A stretch of 64,000 nt of DNA from Lysobacter sp. GX 14042 (lineage in GTDB: Bacteria; Pseudomonadota; Gammaproteobacteria; Xanthomonadales; Xanthomonadaceae). Where the stretch lies: positions 310,001-374,000 of the forward strand of contig NZ_JAJUWY010000001.1 of NCBI RefSeq assembly GCF_021390425.1, read 5' to 3'. The notes below the pieces were generated by a model. That model was not told the origin of the DNA, searched no databases, and saw only the letters and a list, made by a program, of their open reading frames with translations. A program made the position numbers and the translations under genes. Below are positions 8,765-21,863 of this stretch, piece after piece. The number at the start of each line of letters is the position of its first letter. Within the stretch, counting starts at the first letter, position 1.

Positions 8765-10699
8765 ATGGGCAAGATCATCGGAATCGACCTGGGCACGACC
8801 AACTCGTGCGTGGCGGTGATGGAGGGCGGCAACGCCCGCGTCATCGAGAACGCCGAAGGCGACCGCACGACCCCCTCGGTCGTCGCCTACACCAAGGACG
8901 GCGAGATCCTGGTGGGCGCGCCGGCCAAGCGCCAGGCGGTCACCAACCCGAAGAACACCTTCTATGCGGTCAAGCGCCTGATCGGCCGCAAGTTCTCCGA
9001 TGCCGAGGTGCAGAAGGACCTCGACCACGTCGGCTACGGGATCATCGAGCACAACAACGGCGATGCCTGGGTGGAAACCGCCGACGGCAGGAAGATGGCG
9101 CCGCAGCAGATTTCCGCCGAAGTGCTGGGCAAGATGAAGAAGACCGCGGAGGCCTACCTGGGCGAGACGGTCACCGAGGCGGTCATCACCGTCCCGGCCT
9201 ACTTCAACGACAGCCAGCGCCAGGCCACCAAGGACGCTGGCAAGATCGCCGGGCTGGACGTCAAGCGCATCATCAACGAGCCGACCGCGGCCGCGCTGGC
9301 CTACGGCATGGACAAGAAGGGCGGCGACCGCAAGGTGGCGGTGTACGACCTGGGTGGCGGCACCTTCGACGTGTCGATCATCGAGATCGCCTCGGTCGAC
9401 GGCGAGATGCAGGTCGAGGTGCTGGCCACCAACGGCGACACCTTCCTGGGTGGCGAGGACTTCGACAACCGGGTCATCAGCTACCTGGTGGAGGAGTTCC
9501 AGAAGGACCAGGGGATCGACCTGCGCAAGGATCCGCTCGCCCTGCAGCGCCTGAAGGATGCTGCCGAGCGCGCCAAGATCGAGCTGTCGTCCGCGCAGCA
9601 GACCGAGGTCAACCTGCCGTACGTCACCGCCGACGCCTCCGGCCCGAAGCACCTGAACATCAAGCTGACCCGGGCCAAGCTGGAGTCGCTGGTCGAGGAC
9701 CTGGTGCGCCGCTCGATCGAGCCGTGCCGCACCGCGCTGGACGACGCCGGCCTGCGCGCCTCGGACATCGACGAGGTGATCCTGGTCGGTGGCCAGACCC
9801 GCATGCCCAAGGTGCAGCAGGCGGTCAGCGAGTTCTTCGGCAAGGACCCGCGCAAGGACGTCAACCCGGACGAGGCCGTGGCCATCGGCGCGGCGGTGCA
9901 GGGCGGCGTGCTGGCCGGTGACGTCAAGGACGTGCTGCTGCTGGACGTGACCCCGCTGAGCCTCGGCATCGAGACCCTGGGCGGGGTGTTCACCAAGATC
10001 ATCGAGAAGAACACCACGGTGCCGACCAAGGCCTCGCAGACCTTCTCGACGGCCGACGACAACCAGTCCGCGGTCACCGTGCACGTGCTGCAGGGCGAGC
10101 GCGAGCAGGCCCGCTACAACAAGTCGCTGGCCCGCTTCGATCTCACCGGCATCGAACCGGCCCCGCGCGGCATGCCGCAGGTGGAGGTGTCCTTCGACAT
10201 CGACGCCAACGGCATCGTCCACGTCACCGCCAAGGACAAGAAGACCGGCAAGGAGCAGAAGGTCGAGATCAAGGCCGGCTCGGGCCTGTCCGAGGAGGAA
10301 ATCCAGAAGATGGTCGCCGACGCGGAGGCCAACCGCGAGGAGGACCTGAAGTTCCAGGAGCTGGTGCAGGCGCGCAACCAGGCCGACAGCCTGATCCACG
10401 CCGGCCGCAGCACCATCAAGGAGCAGGGCGACAAGCTGCCGGGTGATGCCATCGGCGCTGCCGAAGCGGCGATCGCCGACCTGGAAACAGCCATGAAGGG
10501 CGACGACAAGGCCCAGATCGAGACCCGGAGCCAGGCGCTGGAACAGGCCCTCCAGGCGCTGATGGCCGCGGCGGGCGCCCAGGGGCAGCCGGGGACCGGC
10601 CAGGGGGCTCCGGGCGGCGAGGGCGGCACCGGCCAGGCCGCCGACGACGTGGTGGATGCCGAGTTCACCGAGGTCAAGGACGACGACCGCAAGCAGTAA
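8765..10699 (+). CDS. dnaK: Chaperone DnaK (Hsp70)
   Basis: A 644-residue Hsp70 that folds and protects proteins together with DnaJ and GrpE. The ATPase domain begins with [16 protein letters not shown] and has the phosphate loop [13 protein letters not shown] and adenosine loop [11 protein letters not shown] conserved linker ([15 protein letters not shown]) leads to the substrate-binding domain and alpha-helical lid. The C-terminus is glycine rich and ends in the acidic segment [14 protein letters not shown], typical of proteobacterial DnaK and involved in co-chaperone contact. Length is normal. It has its own sigma-32 promoter. Confidence 0.99.
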   Translation: MGKIIGIDLGTTNSCVAVMEGGNARVIENAEGDRTTPSVVAYTKDGEILVGAPAKRQAVTNPKNTFYAVKRLIGRKFSDAEVQKDLDHVGYGIIEHNNGDAWVETADGRKMAPQQISAEVLGKMKKTAEAYLGETVTEAVITVPAYFNDSQRQATKDAGKIAGLDVKRIINEPTAAALAYGMDKKGGDRKVAVYDLGGGTFDVSIIEIASVDGEMQVEVLATNGDTFLGGEDFDNRVISYLVEEFQKDQGIDLRKDPLALQRLKDAAERAKIELSSAQQTEVNLPYVTADASGPKHLNIKLTRAKLESLVEDLVRRSIEPCRTALDDAGLRASDIDEVILVGGQTRMPKVQQAVSEFFGKDPRKDVNPDEAVAIGAAVQGGVLAGDVKDVLLLDVTPLSLGIETLGGVFTKIIEKNTTVPTKASQTFSTADDNQSAVTVHVLQGEREQARYNKSLARFDLTGIEPAPRGMPQVEVSFDIDANGIVHVTAKDKKTGKEQKVEIKAGSGLSEEEIQKMVADAEANREEDLKFQELVQARNQADSLIHAGRSTIKEQGDKLPGDAIGAAEAAIADLETAMKGDDKAQIETRSQALEQALQALMAAAGAQGQPGTGQGAPGGEGGTGQAADDVVDAEFTEVKDDDRKQ

Positions 10700-10736
10700 G
10701 GGCCCGGTAACCGGCCCCGTCTGCGGATACCCGTCG

Positions 10737-10761
10737 AACCGGGGACCACAAGTCCCCGGTT
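10737..10761 (+). other. Hairpin between dnaK and dnaJ
   Basis: A 9-bp perfect stem (10737-10745 with 10753-10761, loop of 7). There is no T run after it, so it is not a standard terminator. It could stabilise the dnaK message or reduce read-through into dnaJ, giving less DnaJ than DnaK. Confidence 0.5.
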
Positions 10762-10818
10762 CTGTCGTGTCCGAGGGTCGCAAGACGGCCCGCACTCCCC
10801 AAGCAAGCGAAGCATTCC

Positions 10819-11946
10819 ATGGACAAGCGTGACTACTACGAAGTGCTCGGCGTCTCCCGTGACGCGGGCGCCGACGAGCTCAAGAAGGCCTATCGCCGCT
10901 GCGCGATGAAGTACCACCCCGACCGCAACCCGGGTGATGCCGCGGCGGAGGCCTCGTTCAAGGAGTGCAAGGAGGCCTACGAGGTCCTGGCCGACGCCAA
11001 CCGGCGGCGGGCCTACGACCAGCATGGGCATGCCGCGTTCGAGCACGGCATGGGCGGCGGCGCCGGCGGGCCGGGCTTTGCCGACATGAACGACATCTTC
11101 GGCGACATCTTCGGGAACATCTTCGGCGGCGGGGCGGGGGCGCGTGGCCCGCGCCGCGGCGCCGACATCGGCTACGTGCTCGAGCTGGAACTGGAAGAAG
11201 CGGTCGGCGGCATCACCCGGGCGATCGAGATTCCCACCCTGGAGGAATGCAGCAACTGCGATGGCAGCGGCTCCGACGACGGCAAGCTGGAAACCTGCGG
11301 CACCTGCGGCGGACGCGGGCAGGTCCGCTTCCAGCGCGGGATCTTCTCCATGCAGCAGGGCTGCCCCCATTGCGGCGGGCGCGGGCAGGTCATCACCAGC
11401 CCGTGCGGCGACTGCCATGGCCAGGGCCGGGTGGAGCGCACCAAGCGGTTGGAGGTGAAGATTCCCGCCGGCGTCGACAACGGCGACCGCATCCGCCTGG
11501 CGGGCGAGGGCGAGGCCGGTCCCGGCGGCGCCCCGGCCGGCGACCTGTATGTCGATGTACGCGTGCGCGAGCACGAGATCTTCAAGCGCGACGGCGACGA
11601 CCTGCACTGCGAGGTCCCGGTCCGGATTTCCCAGGCCGCACTGGGCGACACCATCCGGGTGCCCACCCTGGGCGGAGAGGCCGAGCTGCGGGTGCCGGCC
11701 GAGACCCAGTCGGGCAAGCTGTTCCGCCTGCGCGGCAAGGGCGTGCGCTCGGTGCGCAGCCGCGGCGAGGGGGACCTGTACTGCCGCGTGGTGGTGGAAA
11801 CCCCGGTCAACCTGACCCCCGAGCAGCGCGAGCTGCTGGAGAAGTTCGAGACCACCTTCGTCGGCGATGGCGCCCGTCGCCATTCGCCGCGCGCGTCCAC
11901 CTTCGTCGACGGGGTGAAGGGATTCTGGGACCGCATGACGTCCTGA
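10819..11946 (+). CDS. dnaJ: Chaperone DnaJ (Hsp40)
   Basis: A 375-residue co-chaperone that delivers substrates to DnaK and stimulates its ATPase. The J domain (1-70) contains the HPD motif in [11 protein letters not shown] Gly/Phe-rich region with [14 protein letters not shown] follows, then the cysteine-rich zinc domain with all four CxxCxGxG repeats ([32 protein letters not shown]) and the C-terminal substrate-binding domains. It is a complete type I DnaJ. No separate heat-shock promoter was seen in the 119-base gap after dnaK, so it probably depends on read-through. Confidence 0.98.
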   Translation: MDKRDYYEVLGVSRDAGADELKKAYRRCAMKYHPDRNPGDAAAEASFKECKEAYEVLADANRRRAYDQHGHAAFEHGMGGGAGGPGFADMNDIFGDIFGNIFGGGAGARGPRRGADIGYVLELELEEAVGGITRAIEIPTLEECSNCDGSGSDDGKLETCGTCGGRGQVRFQRGIFSMQQGCPHCGGRGQVITSPCGDCHGQGRVERTKRLEVKIPAGVDNGDRIRLAGEGEAGPGGAPAGDLYVDVRVREHEIFKRDGDDLHCEVPVRISQAALGDTIRVPTLGGEAELRVPAETQSGKLFRLRGKGVRSVRSRGEGDLYCRVVVETPVNLTPEQRELLEKFETTFVGDGARRHSPRASTFVDGVKGFWDRMTS

Positions 11947-11969
11947 GCATGGCGTCCGGGCCGGGGATC

Positions 11970-11983
11970 TTGACGCGGATCAG
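11970..11983 (+). promoter_or_regulatory. Possible FNR/Anr-type box
   Basis: TTGAC-GCGG-ATCAG matches the FNR consensus TTGAT-N4-ATCAA at 8 of 10 bases. It lies about 60 bases before the start of the di-haem peroxidase gene, and genes of this family are under FNR/Anr control in several proteobacteria. It could also be part of a sigma-70 -35 element (TTGACG). Confidence 0.35.
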
Positions 11984-12041
11984 AAACCGGCCCGGGCACT
12001 CTGTTCCAATCGACAGGAACAGACCGACCCAAGGAGGTCCC

Positions 12042-13286
12042 ATGTCCGCGTTGCTCCCGGCCATCCCGTCCCGCATGCATGCCCGGCTCGTCCGGATCGG
12101 CCTCGCCGCCGCGGTCTGCCTCGCGCTGGCAGCCTGCAGCGGTGAGCCGGAGGGCGACGCGCCCTCCGCCAGCACCGATCCGGCGCCCGTTCCCGGGGCA
12201 TCCGCGCCCGGCCTGTCGACCGGGCCGGCGGCGTCCGCCAACGAGGCGGTCGAGCCCTCGGCCGACATGGCGGTCACCGGCGTTCCCGAGCAGGCACTGG
12301 GCGCGCCGGCGGACGACCTGATGGCGCGCGCCCAGGCGGTATTCAAGCCCATCCCGGCGCGCGCTCCCGACCCGGAAGGCAACCCGGTGACCGAAGAGAA
12401 GGTCGCGCTCGGAGGCCAGCTGTTCTTCGATGGCCGCCTGTCCTCCAGCGGCGTGATCAGCTGCAACAGCTGCCACAACATCGGCATGGGCGGGGTGGAT
12501 GGCGTGCCGACCTCCATCGGCCACGGCTTCCAGAAGGGGCCGCGCAACGCGCCCACCGTTTTCAACGCGGTGTTCAACGTCGCCCAGTTCTGGGACGGCC
12601 GGGCCGCCGACCTGATGGAGCAGGCCAAGGGGCCGATCGAGGCCGCGGTCGAGATGAACGCCCGTCCCGACGAGGTGCTCGCCACCCTGCGCAGCATCCC
12701 CGGCTATGCCGAGCAGTTCGACCTCGCGTTCCCCGGCGAATCCGAACCGCTGACCTACGACAACATCGCCCGTGCGATCGAGGCGTTCGAGGTCACCCTG
12801 GTCACCCCCGATGCGCCGTTCGACCAATACCTGCGGGGCGACAACGGGGCGCTCGACGCCCAGGCCCGGCGCGGGCTCGCGGCATTCATGGACCGCGGCT
12901 GCATCGCCTGCCACAACGGGGTGAACCTGGGCGGCACGGCCTACTTCCCGTTCGGCCTGGTATCGCGGCCGGGCGCGGAACTGCTGCCGCCGGGCGACAA
13001 GGGACGCTTCGAGGTGACCCGCACCGCCACCGACGAGTACGTGTTCCGTGCGGCGCCGCTGCGCAACGTGGCGCTGACCGCACCGTACTTCCACACCGGC
13101 CAGGTCTGGAGCCTGCACGAGGCGGTCGAGGTGATGGGCACCGCCCAGCTGGGCACCGAGCTGACCCCGGAAGAGGTCGACGACATCGTCGCCTTCCTCG
13201 GAACCCTGACCGGCAAGCAGCCGCGCATGGAGTACCCGGTGCTGCCGGTCCGCGGGATCGACACCCCGCCGCCGTCGGCCTATTGA
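12042..13286 (+). CDS. Di-haem cytochrome c peroxidase-family lipoprotein
   Basis: A 414-residue exported protein of the bacterial cytochrome c peroxidase/MauG family, which normally reduces hydrogen peroxide in the periplasm. A signal peptide ends in the lipobox LAAC (Cys32), followed by an Ala/Pro/Ser-rich linker to about 90. The two haem sites are CNSCH and CIACH, in the usual order. The segment YVFRAAPLRNVALTAPYFH carries the distal part of the family. A near-perfect binding site (AAGGAGG) at 12031-12037 supports the ATG at 12042. It stands alone, between dnaJ and dapB. Peroxidase activity itself is inferred from family. Confidence 0.9.
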   Translation: MSALLPAIPSRMHARLVRIGLAAAVCLALAACSGEPEGDAPSASTDPAPVPGASAPGLSTGPAASANEAVEPSADMAVTGVPEQALGAPADDLMARAQAVFKPIPARAPDPEGNPVTEEKVALGGQLFFDGRLSSSGVISCNSCHNIGMGGVDGVPTSIGHGFQKGPRNAPTVFNAVFNVAQFWDGRAADLMEQAKGPIEAAVEMNARPDEVLATLRSIPGYAEQFDLAFPGESEPLTYDNIARAIEAFEVTLVTPDAPFDQYLRGDNGALDAQARRGLAAFMDRGCIACHNGVNLGGTAYFPFGLVSRPGAELLPPGDKGRFEVTRTATDEYVFRAAPLRNVALTAPYFHTGQVWSLHEAVEVMGTAQLGTELTPEEVDDIVAFLGTLTGKQPRMEYPVLPVRGIDTPPPSAY

Positions 13287-13331
13287 GGCGGGATCTTGTC
13301 GAGCGCGTGGGCTTGCCCGTAGCCTGAGGCG

Positions 13332-14054
13332 ATGAACAGCACCGATGTGCCCCTCAGGCTTCTGGTACATGGCGCGTCCGGCCGCATGGGCGCCGCCGTG
13401 CTGCGCATCGCCCGCGCCCGGTCGGACCTGCGGGTGGTGGCGGCGGTGGCCGGCAGCCCGCCAGCGCAACGGGTGGTCGACGGCGTGCCGCACTTCGCCG
13501 CGGCGGAGATCGCCGGCGCGCCGCCATTCGACGTGGCGGTGGACTTCAGCCTGCCGGACGCCTTCGACCGCGTCCTCCAGGCCTGCCTTGCCCGTGGCGC
13601 GGCGCTGGTGACCGGCACCACCGGCCTGTCCGGCGCCCAGCACGATGCGCTGGAAGCGGCCGCGGCGCGGATCCCGGTGCTGGCCGAGGCCAACTTCAGC
13701 CTGGGCGTGGCGGTGCTGTCGGAACTGGTGGAGCGTGCCGCCGCGGCATTGCCGGACTGGGACTGCGACATCGTCGAGGCGCACCACGTGCACAAGAAGG
13801 ACGCGCCGTCCGGCACCGCGCTGGCGCTCGGGGAGCGGGCCGGGGAGGGCGGCGCCCGGCCGCGCTATGCCTCGCTGCGCGCCGGTGACATCGTGGGCGA
13901 ACACACCGTGCAGTTCACCGGCCTGGGCGAGCGGCTGGAACTCGTGCACCGGGCGACCGACCGCGACGTGTTCGCCCGCGGGGCGCTGCAGGCCGCGGCC
14001 CGCCTGGCCGGGCGTGAACCCGGCCGCTACCGGCTGGCGGGCCTTCTGCTGTAA
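13332..14054 (+). CDS. dapB: 4-hydroxy-tetrahydrodipicolinate reductase
   Basis: A 240-residue NAD(P)H enzyme of the diaminopimelate/lysine pathway that reduces the product of DapA. The Rossmann motif GASGRMG is at the N-terminus, the catalytic block VEAHHVHKKDAPSGTALALGE holds the active-site His and Lys, and DFSLPDAF and VTGTTGLS are family motifs. It is shorter than E. coli DapB (273), as in other xanthomonads. Promoter-like hexamers TTGTCG (13296-13301) and TAGCCT (13320-13325) lie just upstream with only 6 bases between the latter and the ATG, so the message may be leaderless. Confidence 0.96.
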   Translation: MNSTDVPLRLLVHGASGRMGAAVLRIARARSDLRVVAAVAGSPPAQRVVDGVPHFAAAEIAGAPPFDVAVDFSLPDAFDRVLQACLARGAALVTGTTGLSGAQHDALEAAAARIPVLAEANFSLGVAVLSELVERAAAALPDWDCDIVEAHHVHKKDAPSGTALALGERAGEGGARPRYASLRAGDIVGEHTVQFTGLGERLELVHRATDRDVFARGALQAAARLAGREPGRYRLAGLLL

Positions 14055-14106
14055 CGCGCGCCATCCGCGACGGCGGCGGCAACTGGCGCGGACGCCCCCG
14101 CATCGC

Positions 14107-14159
14107 TAGAATCCGGGCTCGCCTGAGCCCTGTTTCACGGACCGGTTTCCACCGGTCCG
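14107..14159 (+). promoter_or_regulatory. carA leader: possible -10 element and hairpin
   Basis: A TAGAAT hexamer at 14107-14112 resembles a -10 element; no good -35 is visible. About 25 bases further is a perfect 9-bp inverted repeat (14138-14146 with 14151-14159, loop TTCC). The leader to the carA start would be over 100 bases. The hairpin is not followed by T residues and so could be an operator or a structured leader involved in pyrimidine or arginine control. Confidence 0.4.
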
Positions 14160-14232
14160 CGCCTTGCTGCAGCCTGACGAGTGGCTGCGCGGCCGAAGCG
14201 GGCCGGCTCTCCCCGCACCCAAGGCGAATCCC

Positions 14233-15354
14233 GTGACCCAACCCGCAATCCTGGCCCTCGAAGACGGCACCCTCTTCGAGGGCATTTCCATAGGCGCGCC
14301 CGGCCTTTCCGTAGGCGAGGTGGTGTTCAACACCGCCATGACCGGTTACCAGGAAATCCTGACCGATCCCTCCTACGCGCGCCAGCTGGTCACGCTGACC
14401 TGTCCGCACATCGGCAACACCGGCATCAACCCGCAGGACGACGAGTCCGGCGCGGTGCAGGCGGCCGGCGTGATCGTGCGTGACGTGCCGTCGCGCCCCA
14501 GCAGCTGGCGCAGCACGATGGGGCTGCCACGCTGGCTGGCCGACAACGGGATCGTTGCCATTGCCGGAATCGACACCCGCCGCCTGACCCGGCTGCTGGT
14601 CCGCAATGGCGCGCAGAACGGCGCACTGATGGCCGGCGCAATCGACGCCGAAAAGGCGATCGAAGCCGCGCGCAAGTTTCCCGGCCTGCAGGGAATGGAC
14701 CTCGCCCTCGAGGTAGCCACCGACCGCAGCTACACCTGGGATGAAGGCCTGCTGGAGCTGGACGGTGGCGGGCACGGCGCCGGCAACGGGCGCCAGCACG
14801 TCGTGCTGTGGGATTTCGGTGTCAAGCGGAACATCCTGAGGCAACTGGCCCAGGCCGGCTGCCGCGTCACCGTCGTCCCCCCGCGCACCCGCGTCGACGA
14901 GGCGATGGCGCTCGCCCCCGACGGTGTGATGCTTGCCAACGGTCCCGGTGACCCGGCGGCCTGTGGCTACGCGATCGAGACCGCGCGCGAACTGCTGGCG
15001 CGGCGGATCCCGACCTTCGGGATCTGCCTGGGCCACCAGATCCTCGCGCTCGCGGCCGGTGGCCGCACCATCAAGATGAAGACCGGGCACCACGGCGCCA
15101 ACCATCCGGTCCAGGACCTGGCCACCGGCAAGGTGATGATCACCAGCCAGAACCACGGCTTCGCGGTCGACGAGGGCAGCCTGCCGGACAATGTCCGTGC
15201 CACCCACCGCTCACTTTTCGACGGCAGCAACCAGGGCATCGAGTTCACCGACGCACCCGCGTTCGGCTTCCAGGGGCACCCGGAGGCCGGCCCCGGCCCG
15301 CAGGACGTGGCCCCGCTGTTCCAACGTTTCGTTGCGCTGATGGAGGCGCGTTGA
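14233..15354 (+). CDS. carA: Carbamoyl-phosphate synthase small subunit
   Basis: A 373-residue glutaminase subunit that feeds ammonia to CarB for arginine and pyrimidine synthesis. The N-terminal domain ([13 protein letters not shown], then [21 protein letters not shown]) is specific to CarA, and the C-terminal class I amidotransferase domain has the triad Cys265 (FGICLGHQ), His349 and Glu351 (GHPEAGPGP). I chose the GTG at 14233 because the family N-terminus begins with [11 protein letters not shown]; the upstream ATG at 14164 adds 23 residues that do not fit. carB starts 1 base after the stop codon. Confidence 0.97.
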   Translation: MTQPAILALEDGTLFEGISIGAPGLSVGEVVFNTAMTGYQEILTDPSYARQLVTLTCPHIGNTGINPQDDESGAVQAAGVIVRDVPSRPSSWRSTMGLPRWLADNGIVAIAGIDTRRLTRLLVRNGAQNGALMAGAIDAEKAIEAARKFPGLQGMDLALEVATDRSYTWDEGLLELDGGGHGAGNGRQHVVLWDFGVKRNILRQLAQAGCRVTVVPPRTRVDEAMALAPDGVMLANGPGDPAACGYAIETARELLARRIPTFGICLGHQILALAAGGRTIKMKTGHHGANHPVQDLATGKVMITSQNHGFAVDEGSLPDNVRATHRSLFDGSNQGIEFTDAPAFGFQGHPEAGPGPQDVAPLFQRFVALMEAR

Positions 15355-15355
15355 C

Positions 15356-18598
<3,243 letters not shown>

Positions 18599-18610
18599 AC
18601 GGGCAGGTGC

Positions 18611-18638
18611 TTGCGATTCCCGCCACGGCGGGCACAAT
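18611..18638 (+). promoter_or_regulatory. Probable sigma-70 promoter of greA
   Basis: TTGCGA at 18611-18616 and CACAAT at 18633-18638 with a 16-bp spacer. The predicted start is near 18645, so the transcript would cross the hairpin at 18662-18687 before the greA start. Confidence 0.5.
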
Positions 18639-18661
18639 CGGCACCACAGCGACGAACCACG

Positions 18662-18687
18662 CGGGGCCCCAACGGGGCCCCGTTTTT
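18662..18687 (+). terminator. carB terminator / greA leader attenuator
   Basis: A 9-bp all-GC stem (18662-18670 with 18674-18682, loop AAC) followed by five T (18683-18687). It ends carAB transcripts. Because the likely greA promoter lies upstream of it, it would also stop a large share of greA transcripts 17 bases before the ATG. Confidence 0.85.
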
Positions 18688-18704
18688 CCTCACAGGACAC
18701 GCAC

Positions 18705-19181
18705 ATGCAGTCACCCATCACCAACAAGGGCGCGCAGCGCCTGCGCGCCGAGCTGGAAGAGCTCAAGTCGGTCAAGCGACCGGAGGTCATCGCCGCCATT
18801 GCCGAGGCCCGCGCCCATGGTGACCTCAAGGAGAACGCCGAGTACCACGCCGCGCGCGAGCAGCAGGGCTTCATCGAGGGACGCATCAAGCAGCTCGAGT
18901 CGGAGCTGTCCAATGCCCAGGTGATCGATGTCTCGAAGCTGGACGTGGGCGACCGGGTCGTCTTCGGCGCCACCGTCGACCTGGTCGACATGGACACCGA
19001 CGAGGAGAAGACCTGGCAGATCGTCGGCGACCTGGAAGCGGACATCAAGCAGGGCCTGATCGCGATTTCCTCGCCGGTCGCCCGCGCCATGATCGGCAAA
19101 CACGCCGGTGACACGATCAGCATCGACGCCCCGGCCGGAACCCGCGAGTACGAGATCGCCGCTGTCCGCTACCTCGGCTGA
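18705..19181 (+). CDS. greA: Transcription elongation factor GreA
   Basis: A 158-residue factor that stimulates RNA cleavage in backtracked RNA polymerase. The N-terminal coiled coil (residues 1-75) carries the acidic tip [16 protein letters not shown] and the C-terminal FKBP-like domain ends in the usual [17 protein letters not shown]. Length is identical to E. coli GreA. A short ribosome binding site (CAGGAC) precedes the ATG. The next gene starts 1 base after the stop codon, so greA and the rpfE-like gene are probably one operon. Confidence 0.98.
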   Translation: MQSPITNKGAQRLRAELEELKSVKRPEVIAAIAEARAHGDLKENAEYHAAREQQGFIEGRIKQLESELSNAQVIDVSKLDVGDRVVFGATVDLVDMDTDEEKTWQIVGDLEADIKQGLIAISSPVARAMIGKHAGDTISIDAPAGTREYEIAAVRYLG

Positions 19182-19182
19182 G

Positions 19183-20154
19183 ATGGCCGCAGGCACCACC
19201 ACGCTGTTGCTGCCGGAGCGCGCCCGGTTCGGTGGCCAGCGCCTGGGTGCGGCCTCGGCACGCTGGTTCGCGCGTGCCACCCGCCGGCAGCGGGCCGGGG
19301 CTTGCCCGCAGCGGCACTTCACCGTGGCCGGTGGCGGCTGGCCGGTCGCCGCCGCGACCCGGCAGCTGGATGCCGGGGATGCCGCCGGTGCCACCTGGCT
19401 GCGCGCCGACCCGGTACACGTGCGCGCCGACATCAACGGCGCCCGCCTGCTGTCCCACGGTGACGCGCTGCTGCTGGACGACGCGGAGGCCGCACTGTTC
19501 CTGGAGGCGCTGCGGCCGTTGTTCAGCGACTCCGGCCTGGTGCTCGATGCGCCGGTGGCGGGGCGCTGGTACCTGCGGCTGCCGCCGGGCACCGCCCTGC
19601 CGCCGATGACCCCGGTCGACGAGACATTGGGCGACGACCTGTTCGAGAACCTGCCCGCGGGCCCGGAAGGCCGCCGCTGGCGTGCGCTGCTCAGCGAGGC
19701 GCAGGTGACCCTGCACAACCACCCGCACAACACCGCACGCATGGCCGCCGGGCTGGCCGCGGTCAATTCGCTGTGGTTCTGGGGTGGCGGCGCGCTGCCG
19801 GCGACGGTGGCATCCGCCCACGCGCGGGTGCTGAGCGACGATCACGGACTGCGCGCGATGGCGACGCTTGCGGGTGCCACCGCCGAACCGCTGCCCCCGG
19901 GCTGGCCGGGCGGATCCGACACCCTGGTCGACCTGCGCCACGCCCGTGACCTGGCGGTCCTGGAACGCGACTGGTTCGCTCCCATCCTCGGGAGACTGGG
20001 GCAGGGCGGCAACGCGCGGGTGGCGGTGGAATTCGCCGACGGCCCGGGGCTGGACATCGCCCCCTGGCAGCGCCTGCGCGTGTGGCGCAAGCCGCTGCGC
20101 TCGTTCATCGGTGACCCGGCTGCCGGTGTGGCCTACGGGGCCGGCGGGGAGTGA
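19183..20154 (+). CDS. RpfE-like protein (phosphoglycerate mutase-like)
   Basis: A 323-residue cytosolic protein that matches by position and general sequence the Xanthomonas regulatory protein RpfE, which lies between greA and recJ there and resembles cofactor-independent phosphoglycerate mutases. Visible features are a start TTTLLLPERARFGGQ, the segment NHPHNTARMAAGLAAVNSLWFWGGG, and a C-terminus with LRVWRKPLRSFIG. I see no complete metal-binding set of the mutase family, so enzymatic activity is uncertain. Its role in Xanthomonas virulence regulation is minor and poorly known. It overlaps the GTG start of recJ by 4 bases (GTGA), which indicates coupling. Confidence 0.6.
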   Translation: MAAGTTTLLLPERARFGGQRLGAASARWFARATRRQRAGACPQRHFTVAGGGWPVAAATRQLDAGDAAGATWLRADPVHVRADINGARLLSHGDALLLDDAEAALFLEALRPLFSDSGLVLDAPVAGRWYLRLPPGTALPPMTPVDETLGDDLFENLPAGPEGRRWRALLSEAQVTLHNHPHNTARMAAGLAAVNSLWFWGGGALPATVASAHARVLSDDHGLRAMATLAGATAEPLPPGWPGGSDTLVDLRHARDLAVLERDWFAPILGRLGQGGNARVAVEFADGPGLDIAPWQRLRVWRKPLRSFIGDPAAGVAYGAGGE

Positions 20155-21863
20155 GTCCCTCGACCAGCGTACGCCGGCGCCAGGTGTCCACCGGTGGCGA
20201 CTGGCCGGACAGCCTGCCGTCCCTGTTGCGGCGGGTCTACCAGGCACGTGGCGCGGCCAGCCTGGCCGAGGCACGCCCCCGCCTGGCGCAGCTGCTCCCC
20301 CCAAGCATGCTCGGCCTCGAAGCCGCGGTTGCCCTGCTAGCGGATGCGATCGACAGCGACCGGCACATCCTGGTGGTCGGCGATTTCGATTGCGACGGCG
20401 CCACTGCCTGCGCAACCGCGGTACGCGGCCTGCGGATGCTGGGCGCCCGGCGGGTCTCGCATGCGGTGCCCAACCGCCAGGTCCATGGCTACGGGCTCTC
20501 GCCCGGCCTGGTCGGCGAACTGGCGGCGATGGAACCGCAGCTGCTGGTCACCGTGGACCACGGGATCGCCTGTCACGACGGTATCCAGGCCGCCAAGGCA
20601 CGCGGCTGGCAGGTGCTGGTGACCGACCACCACCTGCCGGGCGAGACCCTGCCGCCGGCCGACGCGATCGTGAATCCCAACCAGCCCGGCTGCAGCTTCC
20701 CCAGCAAATCGCTGGCCGGGGTGGGCGTGGTGTTCTACGTACTGCTGGCGCTACGCCGCCACCTTCGCGCGGCGGGCCGGCTGCCCATGCCCGAGCCCGA
20801 CCTGGGGCAACTGCTGGACCTGGTGGCGGTGGGCACGGTCGCCGACCTGGTGCCGCTGGACGCCAACAACCGTGCCCTGGTGGCCGCCGGACTGCGGCGG
20901 CTGCGCAGTGGGCAGGGCTGTCCCGGCCTCACCGCCCTGGTCGAGGTGTCGGGCCGCGACCTGTCGCGCCTGTCCTCGGCCGACATCGGGTACGCCGTCG
21001 CCCCGCGGCTCAACGCCGCCGGCCGGCTGGACGACATGGCGATCGGGATCGAATGCCTGCTGAGCGACTCCATACCCCGCGCCCGCGAACTGGCCGGGAC
21101 GCTGGAGCGGATCAATGCCGAACGCCGGGCGGTCCAGCAGCAGATGACCGCCCGGGCCGAACAGGTCCTGTCGACCATTGCGCTCGGACGCGAGGCCGCA
21201 CCGGTCGCCGCCTGCCTGTTCGACCCCGGCTGGCACCCGGGCGTCGTCGGCCTGGTGGCGTCCAGGATGAAGGAACGGCTGCACCGCCCGGTGATCGCCT
21301 TCGCGCCGGCCGAGCCGGGCGGCTCCAGCCTGCGCGGTTCCGCGCGTTCGATTCCCGGCCTGCATGTCCGCGACGCCCTCGCAGCCGTCGATGCCCGCCG
21401 CCCGGGCCTGATCGAACGTTTCGGCGGCCATGCCATGGCGGCCGGCCTGTCGCTTCCGGCCGCGCACCTGGATGCGTTCACCGACGCCTTCGTCGACTCT
21501 GTCCAGGGCATGGTCGATCCGGCGATGCTCATGCTGGAAGTGCCCAGCGACGGCGAGCTGTCACCCGGAGAGCTGTGCCACGCCATGGCCGTCGCCCTGC
21601 GCGAAGGCGGGCCCTGGGGCCAGGCGTTCCCCGAGCCGCAGTTCGATGGCGTGTTCCAGGTCCGCGACTGGCGGGTGGTCGGACAGCGGCACCTCAAGCT
21701 GGAGGTCGTCACCGGCGGGCTGCCCCTGAATGCCATCCACTTCGGCGGCTGGAGTGGCAACCCGCCACCATCGCAGGTCCGGCTGGCCTATCGCCTGGCC
21801 ACCGACGACTACCGCGGCGGCGACGCGATTCAATTGATCGTCGAGCATCTCGAAGCGGCCTGA
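20151..21863 (+). CDS. recJ: Single-stranded-DNA-specific exonuclease RecJ
   Basis: A 570-residue 5'-3' exonuclease of the DHH family used in recombination and mismatch repair. The metal-binding motifs are clear: VVGDFDCDGATA, VTVDHGIA, VTDHHLPGE and the DHHA1 block FGGHAMAAG near residue 425. The start is GTG at 20151, overlapping the stop of the gene before. Length is close to E. coli RecJ (577). Its last 34 bases overlap the convergent acyltransferase gene. Confidence 0.97.
   Translation: MSPSTSVRRRQVSTGGDWPDSLPSLLRRVYQARGAASLAEARPRLAQLLPPSMLGLEAAVALLADAIDSDRHILVVGDFDCDGATACATAVRGLRMLGARRVSHAVPNRQVHGYGLSPGLVGELAAMEPQLLVTVDHGIACHDGIQAAKARGWQVLVTDHHLPGETLPPADAIVNPNQPGCSFPSKSLAGVGVVFYVLLALRRHLRAAGRLPMPEPDLGQLLDLVAVGTVADLVPLDANNRALVAAGLRRLRSGQGCPGLTALVEVSGRDLSRLSSADIGYAVAPRLNAAGRLDDMAIGIECLLSDSIPRARELAGTLERINAERRAVQQQMTARAEQVLSTIALGREAAPVAACLFDPGWHPGVVGLVASRMKERLHRPVIAFAPAEPGGSSLRGSARSIPGLHVRDALAAVDARRPGLIERFGGHAMAAGLSLPAAHLDAFTDAFVDSVQGMVDPAMLMLEVPSDGELSPGELCHAMAVALREGGPWGQAFPEPQFDGVFQVRDWRVVGQRHLKLEVVTGGLPLNAIHFGGWSGNPPPSQVRLAYRLATDDYRGGDAIQLIVEHLEAA

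Noticed and set aside
10737-10761. Terminator between dnaK and dnaJ
   Set aside because: The stem is good but no T run follows; listed as a plain hairpin.
7973-10795. A 940-codon open frame opposite dnaK and grpE
   Set aside because: It is the antisense of highly conserved dnaK; long antisense frames are common in GC-rich DNA.
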